64,000 bases of DNA from Pseudomonadota bacterium (GCA_009922615.1 RFVF01000024.1:1-64000), one strand, 5' to 3'. Positions 17,628 through 28,200 are shown, counted from the first letter of the stretch. Notes: generated by a model not told the origin, from the letters alone. A program made the numbers and translations.

Positions 17628-18221
17628 ATGGGTGAGCAGCCCGGCTTGGATGTCGCGGTGTGCCTGGCGCGCGTGCGCGAGCGTGATGAGGACGCCGCCC
17701 GTGCGCTGGTGGAGCATCTCTACCCCTTGGTCATCAAAATCGTCCGGGCGCACCTGCCGCGCCGGCTCGATGAAGAAGATCTGGCGCAAGAAATTTTCAT
17801 GAAGATGTTTGCGAACGTCGCGCAGTATCGGGGCGAAGTGCCATTGGAGCACTGGGTCTCGCGCGTGGCCGTGAGTACTTGCCTCGACCGGTTGCGGGCG
17901 CAAAAACGGCGACCCGAGTGGCGCTGGGCGGACCTGTCCGAAAACGAAGCCGAGATGCTGGATGCGATTCTTCACTCCGGACACGAACCTCATCCCTCGC
18001 ACACGGCGGAAGCCGGCGAGCTAGTCAACAAACTGATGCAGACCCTCAGCGCGGAAGACCAGCTCGTCGTCCGGCTGTTGGATCTGGAAGAACGGCCTGT
18101 CGCTGAAATCGCCGCGCAGACGGGCTGGAGCCAGACGCTGGTAAAAGTCCGCGCCTTCCGAGCCCGCCGCAAACTGCGCAAGCAACTTGAACAACTGGAA
18201 AAATCCAAACGCCATGAATGA
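17628..18221 (+). CDS. ECF-type RNA polymerase sigma factor
   Basis: 197 residues. Region 2 includes LYPLVIKIVRAHLPRRLDEEDLAQEIFMKMF and HWVSRVAVSTCLDRLRAQKRR in order (about 28-105). Region 4 includes LSAEDQLVVRLLDLEERPVAEIAAQTGWSQTLVKVRAFRARRKLRKQL (about 138-187), with a helix-turn-helix. No region 3 is present, so it is an ECF sigma factor. The next three genes overlap in series; the following two resemble an anti-sigma factor and a periplasmic sensor, so they probably control it. Confidence 0.92.
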   Translation: MGEQPGLDVAVCLARVRERDEDAARALVEHLYPLVIKIVRAHLPRRLDEEDLAQEIFMKMFANVAQYRGEVPLEHWVSRVAVSTCLDRLRAQKRRPEWRWADLSENEAEMLDAILHSGHEPHPSHTAEAGELVNKLMQTLSAEDQLVVRLLDLEERPVAEIAAQTGWSQTLVKVRAFRARRKLRKQLEQLEKSKRHE

Positions 18222-18513
18222 CCCGCACGACTATTGGCAGAGACTCGTCCGCCTCGCGCGGCAGGTTCCGCAATCTGCGGAGACCTCCGCGCCCTTCGGT
18301 TTTGCCACGCGCGTTGCCGCGCGATGGGCCAAGGGCGAGCTGCCTGTCCCCTCCACGTGGGATGTGTTGGAGGTGTTCTCCCTCCGCAGCCTCGTGGTCG
18401 CGGGGGCGCTCATGGTTGCCGTGGTGTTCCTGAGTTACGACGTGGCCACGCCGGGCTGGACGCAGCAATACACCGTGGCGGACGCCACGGTTGATCCCCT
18501 CTTCGAGCCATGA
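18214..18513 (+). CDS. Small single-pass membrane protein, candidate anti-sigma factor
   Basis: 99 residues. ATG 18214 overlaps the sigma-factor stop by 8 bp. The N-terminal 60 residues are predicted cytoplasmic and helical (MNDPHDYWQRLVRLARQ), followed by one membrane segment (about 63-81, LVVAGALMVAVVFLSYDV) and a short periplasmic tail. Size and topology match CnrY-type membrane anti-sigma factors, but there is no sequence motif to prove it. A second ATG at 18218 is in another frame and is a shadow. Confidence 0.65.
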   Translation: MNDPHDYWQRLVRLARQVPQSAETSAPFGFATRVAARWAKGELPVPSTWDVLEVFSLRSLVVAGALMVAVVFLSYDVATPGWTQQYTVADATVDPLFEP

Positions 18514-18998
18514 GCTGGCTACGCCACTGGAAGGTCATCCTCGCGTTGATCGCGCTGTTCTTGCTCGGCGCGGCGACGGGCACTGCCATCACCCTCAAGG
18601 TGGTGAAACGCTTCATCGAAACCCGCACCAACCCTGAGCGGATGTCGCAGAGCATGTTGACCGAGTATCAACGCCGTCTGCGGCTCACCCCCGAGCAGGC
18701 CGAACGCATCCGTCCCATACTCCAGCGCACTGGGCGCGAGATGTGGGACCTGCGCACCGAGATGTCCGGCCGCACGTTCCAAGTGATCCGGCTGGCTCAG
18801 GATGAGATCGCCAACGAACTTTCACCCGAGCAGCGCGAAGAGTTTGCCCGCGTGAATCAGGAAATGCGCGAACGCTACCGCCAACCCGGCCCGAAAGGGC
18901 CGTTCCCCAAAGGCCCGCCGCCGAAAGGCCCTGGCCCGTTCAACTCGCCACCGGCCCCGAAGGGTGAGCCCAAAAGTCTGAAGGAGGGCGAGAAGTGA
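18510..18998 (+). CDS. Membrane-anchored periplasmic sensor-like protein (CpxP/CnrX type)
   Basis: 162 residues; ATG overlaps the previous stop by 4 bp. One N-terminal membrane anchor (about 8-28, VILALIALFLLGAATGTAI) leads to a helical periplasmic domain with LRLTPEQAERI and LSPEQREEF. These paired LTxEQ motifs mark the CpxP/Spy and heavy-metal sensor (CnrX/ZraP) fold. The C-terminal tail is rich in Pro, Gly and Lys (PKGPFPKGPPPKGPGP). No His/Met metal cluster is obvious. Inferred role: to sense envelope or metal stress and control the small membrane protein and hence the sigma factor. Confidence 0.72.
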   Translation: MSWLRHWKVILALIALFLLGAATGTAITLKVVKRFIETRTNPERMSQSMLTEYQRRLRLTPEQAERIRPILQRTGREMWDLRTEMSGRTFQVIRLAQDEIANELSPEQREEFARVNQEMRERYRQPGPKGPFPKGPPPKGPGPFNSPPAPKGEPKSLKEGEK

Positions 18999-20800
18999 GC
19001 CGCTGCGTGATGGCCTGCTTGATTGTGGCGCTCTTGGTTGTGACGGGATTAGCTGAGTCGTCACCCATCGCCGATATCGCCGGGAAGCTGCATTACCCGC
19101 TCCGCGCCGATGGTCGCAAGGCCACGGTCATTATTTTCACACTGCCGGATTGCCCTATCGCCAACGCCTTCGCTCCTGAGATCAACCGCCTCGTAGCCGA
19201 CTACTCCGCCAAGCGCGTCGGTTTTTTCCTCGTTCATGCGGATCGCGACCTTTCATCGGCGGAAGCCCGGAAGCACGCCACAGAGTTTGCCTTCCAGTGC
19301 CCGGTGCTGCTGGATGGGCAACACGTTTTGGTTAAAGCTCTGGGCGCGACCAAGACGCCGCAAGCCTTTCTCCTCGGCCCGGACGGAAAGCCGCTCTATC
19401 GCGGGCGCATCAACAACCTCTTCGCTGATTTCGGCCAGCGCCGCCAGATCGTCACGCAGCACGACTTGCGCAACGCACTCGACGCTGTGCTCGCCGGGCC
19501 ACGTGCGAAATCCAACCCCCGGCCCAAGCCCCTCGCCTACGCGCCGCGCCCTGTAAACACCTTGACCTTCGCGAAGGACGTCGCCCCCATCGTGTTCAAC
19601 CACTGCACCGTGTGCCATCGCCCGGGCGAGGTCGCGCCGTTTTCACTCACGAGCTACGCCGAGACGGCCAAGCGCGCCCAGACCATCGCCAGCGTCGTCG
19701 AGAAACGCGTCATGCCACCGTGGAAAGCCGAGCCGGGCCCGGCGTATCTGGACGAATGCCGCCTCACCGACGACCAGGTCGGCGTCATCAAACAGTGGGC
19801 GGCCGAGGGCGCGAAAGAAGGCAACCCCGCCGATTTGCCCGCGATGCCGAAGTTCCCCGAAGGCTGGCGCAATGGCGAGCCCGACCTCGTGCTCGAAATG
19901 CCCGAGTCCTTCACCGTTCCTGCGGAGGGCCGCGATATATATCAGCACTTTGTCATTCCGACTGGTTTCACGGAGGATTGCTGGGTTTCCGCCGTGGAAG
20001 TGCATCCCGGCAACCGCCGCGTCGTGCATCACGTCCTCGTGCATCTGGATGTTTCCGGCAAGGCCCGCGAGTTGGATGCACAAGACCCCGGCCCCGGCTA
20101 TCGCAAGCGCGGCCAGGGCTTCGTCTCCGCCGGCCTCATCGGCCTCTGGGCCCCCGGCAACGTCGCCCGCCGCCTTCCCGATGGCATCGGCATGAACGTG
20201 CCGAAGAACGCCGACGTCGTCTTGGAAATCCATTACAACCTGCGCGGCAAGCCCGAGACCGACCGCACGAAGATCGGCCTCTACTTTGCCAAAAGCCCCG
20301 TGGACAAGCGCCTCCGCCGCTCCGAACTGGCCAGCCGCATCAACATCCCCGCTGGCGACGACAACTACACCACCACCGCCTCGATTCCTGTGCCCGCCGC
20401 CGTCACTTTGCACGCGGTGCTGCCCCACATGCACCTGCTGGGCCGTGACATCAAGGTCTTCGCCACGTTGCCCGACGGTCAGGAACTGCCGCTCGTCCAC
20501 GTGCCCGACTGGGACTTCAACTGGCAGAGTAGTTATGTGTTTCGCGAGCCGGTCCGGCTGCCCCGTGGCTCCAAGGTCACGCTTGCTGCCCGCTACGACA
20601 ACTCCGCCGCCAACCCGCGCAACCCGCACTCCCCGCCGCAGCCTGTCCGCTGGGGCGAGCAGACCACCGATGAAATGTGCCTCGCCTACCTGAACTTCAC
20701 CCTGGATGCCGAGAGCATTACGCAAGGCCGGAGCATCCCGACCGTGCGGGAAACGGTCAGCAACGCCGCTGGCGCGCAGAAAAAGAAGAGGGCCCAATGA
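18995..20800 (+). CDS. Redoxin - cytochrome c - copper monooxygenase-like fusion protein
   Basis: 601 residues from GTG 18995, overlapping the previous stop by 4 bp. After a signal peptide comes a thioredoxin-like redoxin domain (about 25-165) with a single Cys in FTLPDCPIANAF. A c-type haem motif CTVCH follows at about 203-207. The last 300 residues resemble the two-copper fold of peptidylglycine monooxygenase: VVHHVLVH (about 345), HMHLLG (about 478) and DEMC (about 560) match the CuH His-His-x-x-x-His and the CuM His-x-His plus Met ligands. No known substrate. It is likely the effector of the sigma-factor operon. Confidence 0.82.
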   Translation: MSRCVMACLIVALLVVTGLAESSPIADIAGKLHYPLRADGRKATVIIFTLPDCPIANAFAPEINRLVADYSAKRVGFFLVHADRDLSSAEARKHATEFAFQCPVLLDGQHVLVKALGATKTPQAFLLGPDGKPLYRGRINNLFADFGQRRQIVTQHDLRNALDAVLAGPRAKSNPRPKPLAYAPRPVNTLTFAKDVAPIVFNHCTVCHRPGEVAPFSLTSYAETAKRAQTIASVVEKRVMPPWKAEPGPAYLDECRLTDDQVGVIKQWAAEGAKEGNPADLPAMPKFPEGWRNGEPDLVLEMPESFTVPAEGRDIYQHFVIPTGFTEDCWVSAVEVHPGNRRVVHHVLVHLDVSGKARELDAQDPGPGYRKRGQGFVSAGLIGLWAPGNVARRLPDGIGMNVPKNADVVLEIHYNLRGKPETDRTKIGLYFAKSPVDKRLRRSELASRINIPAGDDNYTTTASIPVPAAVTLHAVLPHMHLLGRDIKVFATLPDGQELPLVHVPDWDFNWQSSYVFREPVRLPRGSKVTLAARYDNSAANPRNPHSPPQPVRWGEQTTDEMCLAYLNFTLDAESITQGRSIPTVRETVSNAAGAQKKKRAQ

Positions 20801-20861
20801 ACATGGGGACGACGGAGGCTGGTGAAGTCGCCGGCGCTCTGTTGTTTAACCCGTGTGCCAA

Positions 20862-21699
20862 TCATGGTAACGGTGCAGTCGTGGAGCTGGTGTGCGACGG
20901 TGTTGCCCCGTCACGCATGATGGCAGGGTAGATTTCCTGAAGCGCAAATGCGGCGGTAAGCTTTACCGATTCCTCGTCCTTGTTAAGCGCCCGGCGCAGG
21001 GCGGGCACGGCTCCGCTGGCGTGACCATGAAACTGGCCGAGCGAGCGGGCGGCGATTCTGCGAACTTCCACGTTTGGGTCAGCCAGTCGGTCCACCAACG
21101 CGGGCACCGCCTGACCGGGTTCTGCAGCGAGGTTGCCCAATGCCCGCGTGGCAAAGTAGCGCAAGTCGTCATCCTCGTCGTTCAGGACTCTGACCAGCGC
21201 CGGGACAGCCACTCGGCCCTCCGTCCGTCACCGTCCCAGTGCCCGAGCCGAGTTGTTACGGATGAAGGTGACCGGGCTGGTTAGACCATTGGTGAGAATC
21301 GGCACGGCGACCGGCCCGATGGCGGCAATCGAGCGCGCCGCTGGGAATGAGGTTCGTTTGATTTCCAGCAGCTTCATTAACGAGGGCAGGGCGTGGCGCC
21401 CCTCATCTCCGAGTGCTTCAAACCCGAGAACGGCCCGTGACTGCTCCGCGGGATTGCTGGACTCGATCCGCGCCAGCAAGGCTGGCACGATGCGCACGCC
21501 CATCCGGTGCACGGTCGCCTCGGCAGTGGTGCGACGGTAGGGTTCCGTCGCCTCCAAGTCGCGCAGCCATGCGCTCAACGGTCGGTTCGAAGGGGGCTGG
21601 CTCCCGGTGGGCGACGACAAACGCCACCAATGCTAGGGAAAAAACTCCGAGGGTGATAAAGTAGTCGCGCTCGGAATGATCTTCGGCTGGTGTATTCAT
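20862..21699 (-). pseudogene. Broken HEAT-repeat protein gene
   Basis: Three minus-strand pieces make one protein. The first (from ATG 21699) has a membrane anchor (FITLGVFSLALVAFVVA) and then loses the frame near 21590. Homology-like sequence continues two frames over with RPLSAWLRDLEATEPYRR and HEAT repeats (VPALLARIESSNP, ALPSLMKLLEIKRTS, RNNSARALGR). An in-frame TGA at 21228-21230 then interrupts it, after which the same frame continues with VPALVRVLNDEDDDLRYFATRALG, VPALVDRLADPNVEVRRIAARSLG and VPALRRALNKDEESVKLTAAFALQ. One frameshift plus one stop therefore break a membrane-anchored HEAT protein. The middle and last pieces could still be made separately from non-ATG starts. Assembly error is possible. 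Confidence 0.75.
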
Positions 21700-21820
21700 G
21701 CTTTAACCCTTACGCTCGTCCAGTCACCTAAGACAAGTGCCTCAGGCTTTCCTGAACGGTTTTTAATGTTTCATTCGGAAGCCGTTAATTTGTGCGCCTG
21801 ACGCTGTCGTCCCAGACCAA

Positions 21821-22498
21821 ATGCGTTTGTTGCTTGCTGAAGATGACCGGAAGGTCGCGGACTTTGTCTCGCGCGGTTTGCGCGCGGAGCGGTTCGCCGT
21901 GGACCTCGCCTACGACGGCCAGAGCGCCTGCGAGTTTGCCGCGAGCTACAGCTACGATGTCATCATCCTCGATCTGATGCTGCCGATCTTGAGCGGCACC
22001 GAAGTGCTAAAGCGCATCCGCCGGCAGTTGCCCGAGGTGCCGGTGCTGGTCCTGACCGCGAAGGACGACACGGCCACGAAAGTGGAGAATTTCGAGGCCG
22101 GCGCGGATGATTATCTGACCAAACCCTTTGCCTTCGCCGAGCTGGCGGTGCGCGTCAAAGCGCTGTTGCGCCGCGGCCCGGTGGTGCGCAGCAGCGTGCT
22201 GCGCGTGGCGGACTTGGAGTTGGACCGCCTTTCGCAGCAAGTGCGCCGCGCGGGAACGCGCATCGAACTCACTGGCAAGGAATACGCCTTGTTGGAGTAT
22301 CTCATGGCCCACGCCGGGCGCGTGCTGTCACGCACGATGATCATCGAGCACGTTTGGGACGAGAGCTTCGAGGGGTTGACGAACATCGTGGATGTTTACG
22401 TGCGTCATTTGCGGGCCAAGGTCGATGATCCCTTTCCGACTAAACTCATCCGCACCGTGCGCGGCGTAGGCTACAGCCTCGGAGAGGCGGCGGCGTGA
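21821..22498 (+). CDS. OmpR-family response regulator
   Basis: 225 residues. The receiver domain has the acidic pair LAEDDRK, phospho-acceptor Asp in IILDLMLP (about residue 51), Thr in VLTAKDD and Lys in YLTKPF. The C-terminal winged helix-turn-helix ends TNIVDVYVRHLRAKVDD and IRTVRGVGYSL. It overlaps the kinase gene by 4 bp and heads an RND efflux operon, so it most likely controls that operon in the manner of CusR/CopR. Confidence 0.92.
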   Translation: MRLLLAEDDRKVADFVSRGLRAERFAVDLAYDGQSACEFAASYSYDVIILDLMLPILSGTEVLKRIRRQLPEVPVLVLTAKDDTATKVENFEAGADDYLTKPFAFAELAVRVKALLRRGPVVRSSVLRVADLELDRLSQQVRRAGTRIELTGKEYALLEYLMAHAGRVLSRTMIIEHVWDESFEGLTNIVDVYVRHLRAKVDDPFPTKLIRTVRGVGYSLGEAAA

Positions 22499-23873
22499 AT
22501 CCCCGTTCCATCAGTTTCCAGCTCACCGTGTGGTATGCGGGCGTCATCACGGTGGTGTTCGTGCTGCTGGGTGGCTTCATGTATCTGGGTGTGCGGCATC
22601 ATCTGGAGAAAAATCTACGCGACACTCAAACCAAGCGCGCCGTGGTCATCGCCGAGACGCTGGTGGCGCGCGTCGCGCAACTCGGCGAGGAACACGTCGT
22701 GCGCGAGGTGCGCGAGAGCTACGCGCCGGAGTTGAACAACCGCTGCGTCCGCTGAAGAGTCGGGCCACGCGGATCGAACGGCTGGAGGATGATCAGGAAC
22801 TGCTCGTCGCCACTGTGCCCGTGCCCGCAGTCGGTGGCACTTGGCTGGTCGAGGTGGGCGCGTCGCTCGCGCCGGTTCGGTCACTGCTGCGCGATTTTCT
22901 CCTGATCCTGCTGGTGGCGTTGCCCGTGGTGTTGTTCGTCTCGACAAGTGGTGGGTTCGTGCTCTCGCGCCGCGCGTTTCGTCCGGTGGAGAAGATCGTC
23001 CGCAGCGCCGAGCAACTCACCTTGCACAATCTCGGCGGACGTCTGCCGGTGCCGCAGACGGGTGACGAATTGGAGCGGCTCTCCCTCGCGCTGAACCAGA
23101 TGATCACGCGGCTCGACCGGGCCTTCCAGCACAACCGCCGTTTCCTCGCCGATGCCTCGCACGAGTTGCGCACGCCGCTCACCGTGTTGCGCGGTGAGTT
23201 GGAGGTCATCGCACAGCAAGCCGATGGCGAGCCGGAATTGCAGGAGCGGATCGGCAGCGTGCTGGAGGAAGTCGAGCGGCTGGCGAAGATTGTTGAAGGG
23301 CTGTTCGCCCTGTCCCGGCTCGATGCGGGCGTAGCGCAAGCGGAGTGGAAGACTTTCGATTTGGCCCGGCTCGCCGCCACCACCGCCGAGCAGATGAGCC
23401 TGCTTGCCGAGGACAAGGGCATTGCCATCACCTGCGAGTCGGCGGGCGAAGTGCCGGTGCAAGGCGACCGCGGCCGCTTGAAGCAGGTCATCGTCAACCT
23501 GCTCGACAACGCCATCAAATACACGCCGCGGGGCGGCAGCGTGGTCATCCGCACCAGCGCCCGGGATGGCGCTGCCTGCCTGGATGTCGCCGACACCGGC
23601 GTGGGCATTCCCGCGGCGGCTCTCCCGCGCGTCTTTGACCGCTTCTTTCGCGTGGACAAGGCTCGTTCGCGCGCCGAAGGCGGTGCGGGCATCGGGCTTT
23701 CCATCGTGAAAGCGATCACGACCGCGCACGGCGGCAGCGTGTCGGTCGAGAGCGAGGAACATCGGGGAACTTGTTTTCACCTACGTCTGCCAAAGGCAAC
23801 TCCGACGACGGGTAAACTGGATGAATCTTCTTCCCCACTGCCATCTGAAACGGATGCCTTCAAAGCCCGATGA
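22495..23873 (+). pseudogene. Histidine kinase with internal frameshift (CusS-like)
   Basis: The first piece (22495-22755) encodes the N-terminus with a membrane segment (LTVWYAGVITVVFVLLGGF) and ends at an early TGA after ESYAPELNN. The remaining kinase resumes in another frame at about 22750 (RATRIERLEDDQELL) and is intact: second membrane segment (FLLILLVALPVVLFV), HAMP (RRAFRPVEKI), phospho-acceptor His in DASHELRTPL, N box VNLLDNAIKYT, G1 box DTGVGIP and GIGLSIVKAI. Compared with CusS-type kinases, part of the periplasmic sensor is missing at the joint, so a deletion with frameshift is likelier than a single-base slip. If real, the kinase is not made as one protein. Confidence 0.8.
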
Positions 23874-25216
23874 ATCCTACTCCGTCCTTGAACACTGACG
23901 CGCCGGCCCCGCCACCGTGGCGCCTGGGCCGCTGGACCTTTGCTGTGCTCCTCGTCGTCTGCGCGGCGGCGTGGGCGCTCATGCGCCCGCCTGAGCTGAA
24001 GCGACTGATCGCCACAAAAACCAAACTGCCCGTCGTGGCCGTCACCAAGGCCACGCGCACAAATCTTGCGCGCACGTTGAAGTTCGATGCGGAGTTCCGC
24101 CCGTTTCAGGACATCGACCTGCACGCGCACGTCGCCGGTTTTGTGCAGCAGATGAACGTGGACGTGGGCACCAAGGTGAAGCTGGGACAGGTCGTGGCGG
24201 TGATTGAGATTCCCGAGTTCAAGGAGGAGATCGAGCGCGCCAACGCGGTCCGCACGCGCGCGGCGGGCGATGTGCCCCGCGCCGAAGAAGAGGTGCGCCG
24301 CGCGGAGCTGGAGGTGAGCAAGACCGACGCCGGCATCCGGCGAGCCGAGGCCGCGCACGCCGAGGCGCGCATGACCTACGAGCGGCTGGCGGCGGTTGCC
24401 AAGACGCAGCCCGGCTTGGTGGCGCAGCAGGAGCTGGATGTGGCGCAGGCGCGGGAACGCACCACGTCCGCGCAAGTCGAAGAGGCGAAAGCCGCGCAAG
24501 CAGCCGCCCGCGCCGCCGTCGCGGTGGCCAGGACCGGCATCATCGCCGCCAAGGACGCCGTGGCCGTGGCCGACGCTGATATCCACCGGCTGCAGGCGAA
24601 GTTGGCGTTCACCAAAATCACCGCGCCATTCGATGGTATGATCACCAAACGCTTTGCCGACGTAGGTGATCTCATCCGCGGTGGCTTGTCTCCGAGTGCG
24701 CCTGCCGTTCCGATTGCGCGCCTCGTCACGGTGGATCGGCTGCGGCTGGTCTTTCCCGTTTCGTCGTCTTATGTTGCGCGCGTGAAGGCGGGGCAGACGG
24801 TGGAGTTCAACGTTTCCGAGCTCAACCGCACGTTCACCGGCACCGTCGCGCGGGTGTCGGGTGAGGTGGACATGGCGACGCGCTCAATGGAAGTGCAGGT
24901 GGATGTGATGAATCCCGACGGCATGTTGATTCCCGGCATGTTTGCCAGTGTCACGCTCACGCTGGATCGCCGGGACAAGGTGATTGCCGTGCCCATCGCG
25001 GCCGTTTCGCGCACGGGCAAGCCGAATCTTTTGGTGGTGCTCAAGGACGGCACGCTGGAGCAGCGCTCCGTCAAACTCGGTCTGGAAACGGCGGCGAAGG
25101 TGGAGATTACCTCGGGTCTCGCGGAGGGCGAACTCGTCTTCATCGGCAGTCGTTCGCAGGCGAAGCTCGGGCAGCAGGTGGAACCTAAATTAGTCGAAAC
25201 CCTCACCGCCGAATGA
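23870..25216 (+). CDS. RND efflux periplasmic adaptor subunit
   Basis: 448 residues, overlapping the kinase stop by 4 bp. A single N-terminal membrane segment (about 20-38) anchors it. The barrel-sandwich and hairpin are typical of HlyD/AcrA-type adaptors: RPFQDIDLHAHVAGFV, a long Ala/Glu/Arg-rich coiled coil (about 125-225), KITAPFDGMI and a beta-barrel with NRTFTGTVARVS and IPGMFASVTL. It links the permease to the outer-membrane channel encoded downstream. Confidence 0.93.
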   Translation: MNPTPSLNTDAPAPPPWRLGRWTFAVLLVVCAAAWALMRPPELKRLIATKTKLPVVAVTKATRTNLARTLKFDAEFRPFQDIDLHAHVAGFVQQMNVDVGTKVKLGQVVAVIEIPEFKEEIERANAVRTRAAGDVPRAEEEVRRAELEVSKTDAGIRRAEAAHAEARMTYERLAAVAKTQPGLVAQQELDVAQARERTTSAQVEEAKAAQAAARAAVAVARTGIIAAKDAVAVADADIHRLQAKLAFTKITAPFDGMITKRFADVGDLIRGGLSPSAPAVPIARLVTVDRLRLVFPVSSSYVARVKAGQTVEFNVSELNRTFTGTVARVSGEVDMATRSMEVQVDVMNPDGMLIPGMFASVTLTLDRRDKVIAVPIAAVSRTGKPNLLVVLKDGTLEQRSVKLGLETAAKVEITSGLAEGELVFIGSRSQAKLGQQVEPKLVETLTAE

Positions 25217-28200
25217 GCCGTTTCGCATTACGCCATCCCTACTTCGTCATCGTCGTCTGTCTGATGACGGTTGTGCTCGGCATCACCACGCTGGTGCGGA
25301 TGCCGGTGGACTTGTTTCCCAAGATCAACATCCCGGTCGTGGTCGTCGCGACGTTCTACAACGGAATGCCGCCGGACCAGATCGAGAGCCAGATCACCGC
25401 GCGCTTCGAGCGGTTCTTCACGCTGGCCAGCGGCGTGGATCACATCGAGAGCCGCTCGTTGCCAGGCGTCAGCCTGATCAAAATCTATTTCCAATCCGGC
25501 CAAAGCGCCGACAGTGCGGCCGGTTCGATTGCCAATCTCGCGATGGCGAATCTGCGCCGCCTGCCGCCGGGCACGCTGCCTCCGGTCGTGCTCAAGTTCG
25601 ACGCCTCCAGCCTGCCCGTCTGCCTCGTGTCGCTGCAGGGTGAGGGCTTGAGCGAGACGCAGCTCCGGGACATTGGTGCTTACGCGGTGCGCAATCAGAT
25701 CGCCGGCGTGCCGGGCGCGTCCGTGCCGCCGCCGTTCGGCGGAAAATACCGGCAGATCATGGTGTATGTGGATCCGCTGAAACTGGAGGCGCACCAGTTG
25801 AGCGTCATGGACGTGCTGCGTTCGATCAACGACGCCAACCTCACACTCCCGGCGGGCGATGTGCGCATCGGCCCGTTCAACTACAACGTCGTCGCCAACT
25901 CACAGGTCCGCGACGTGGAGGACTTGCGCAAGGTGCCGCTCAAGACCGTCGGCAACTCTTCCGTGCTCGTCGGCGACATCGGCGATGTGCGCGACGCGTT
26001 TCAACTCCAGGCCAACGTGGTGCGCGTGGGCGAGCAGAAGTCCGTCTATCTCCCGATTCTGAAACAGGGCGGCGACGCCAACACCATCGCGGTGGTGGAC
26101 GGTATCAAAAGCGCGCTCGGTGACTTGGTGGACGTGCCGAAAGAATTGGTCACACGCGTGCTCTTCGATCAGTCGGTGTTTGTCCGCGACGCCATCAGCA
26201 ACCTCATCCATGAGGGGGCCATCGGCTTGCTGCTGACCGGGGCGATGATCCTGGTCTTCCTCGGCAGCCTGCGTGGCACGGTGGCGGTGTTTCTCTCCAT
26301 TCCGTTGTCGGCACTGGCGGCGTTCATGGCCTTGGCCATCGGCGATGCGACCATCAACACCATGGTGCTGGGCGGCCTCGCGCTCGCGTTCTCGCGGTTG
26401 ATCGATAACTCGGTCGTCGTGCTCGAAAACATCTTTCGCCACCTCGAACACGGTGAGACGCCGGAAGTGGCTGCCGACAAGGGCGGCCGCGAGATGGCGC
26501 TGCCCGTGCTCGCCGCGACGCTCACGACGGTCGTGGTGTTCTTCCCTGTTACACTGCTCTACGGCGTGAGCAAGTTCCTCTTCGTAGCGCTGGCGTTGGC
26601 CGTAATTCTTTCGATGTTCGCCAGCTACATCGTCGCGCTGACCGTGGTGCCGTTATTCTGCGCGAAGTTCATCAAGGCTCCGCATCATAAGCCATCGCAC
26701 CACCAGGGCGAGGATGCGGACGGCGACGACAAGGGGTTCAACCTTTGGTTCAACCGCCAGTTCCACCGCTTTCTCGGCGGCTACCAGCGTTTGTTGGATG
26801 TCACGCTGCTGCGCCCCCTCGCCACAGTCTTGTTCATCATCGGGCTGTTCATCCTGAGCCTTGGCCTTTTTCCTGCGCTGAAGGTCGCTTATTTCCCGCG
26901 CACCGACCCCGGTCAATTCGTCATCAACGTCAAGGCTCCCACCGGCACGCGGCTGGAGATCACCGAGAAATACATCGCTCAGATCGAAGCGCTCATCCGG
27001 CGCGAAATCCCGCCTGACGAACTGGCCTTAATCGTCTCGAACATCGGCGTGGACGTGGGTTTCAGCGCAATCTACACGCCGAATTCCGGGCAGCACACGG
27101 GTTTCGTCCAGGTCGGCTTGCAAAAGCAGCGTCGGCACGGCAGCCGCGAATACATGGACCGGGTGCGCCGCGTGTTGCAGGCGGAGTTGCCGCAGCTCTC
27201 CACGTATTTGCAAACCGGCGGCCTGGTGGACGCCGTGCTCAACCTCGGCCTGCCCGCGCCCATTGACATCCAAGTCACCGGCTCCAACCTCGACGCGACG
27301 CACGCGATTGCGACCGACCTTGCGGCCAAATTGCGTGCGATGCCCGGCGTGAGTGACGTGCTCGTGCCGCAGGACATCGACTATCCCTCGCTTGATCTGG
27401 ACGTGAATCGCGGGCGGGCCGCCGAGCTGGGCTTGTCGTCGAAGGAGGTCATTCAAAACATCATCACGGCGCTCACCTCTGGCGCGATGATTGCGCCGAG
27501 CTACTACGTGGATCCGAAGAACGGCACCGATTACATCCTCACCGTCCAGTATCCCGAGAACCACATCACCGACCTCGCGGACATTCAGGCCATTCCGTTG
27601 CGGGCTGCGGCGCAGAAGCTGCCCACGCGGCTCGATGCGGTCAGCACGATTACAAAGACGCGGGCCCCGACCGAGGTAAACCATTACCAGCTCCGGCGCA
27701 TCGTGAACGTCTTTGTCGCACCCGAAGGCGAGGATCTCGGGCAGCTCGCCAAGGATGTGCGCAAGCTCATTGCCGAAACGCCGTTGCCCGATGGTGTGCG
27801 CATTTACGTGCGCGGCATGGTGCAGGGCATGGAATCCTCCTTCCATAGCTTCGCCGTCGGACTGCTGCTGTCCGTCGTGTTGGTCTATCTCATCCTCGTC
27901 GCGCAGTTCAAATCGTTCGTGGATCCGTTCCTCATCTTGCTCGCCGTGCCGACCGGCTTGACCGGCGTGCTCGTGACGCTGTGGGCCACGGGCACTTCGC
28001 TCAACGTCATGTCGCTCATGGGCGTGCTGATGATGGTCGGCATCGTCGTCTCGAACAGCATCCTCATTGTCGAGTTCACGCGGCAGTTGCGAGAGGAAGG
28101 ACAGTCCGTGCGGCTGGCCGTGGCAAACGCCTGCCGCGTCCGGCTGCGGCCGGTGTTGATGACCTCATTCGCCACGTTGTTTGGCCTTGCGCCGATGGCG

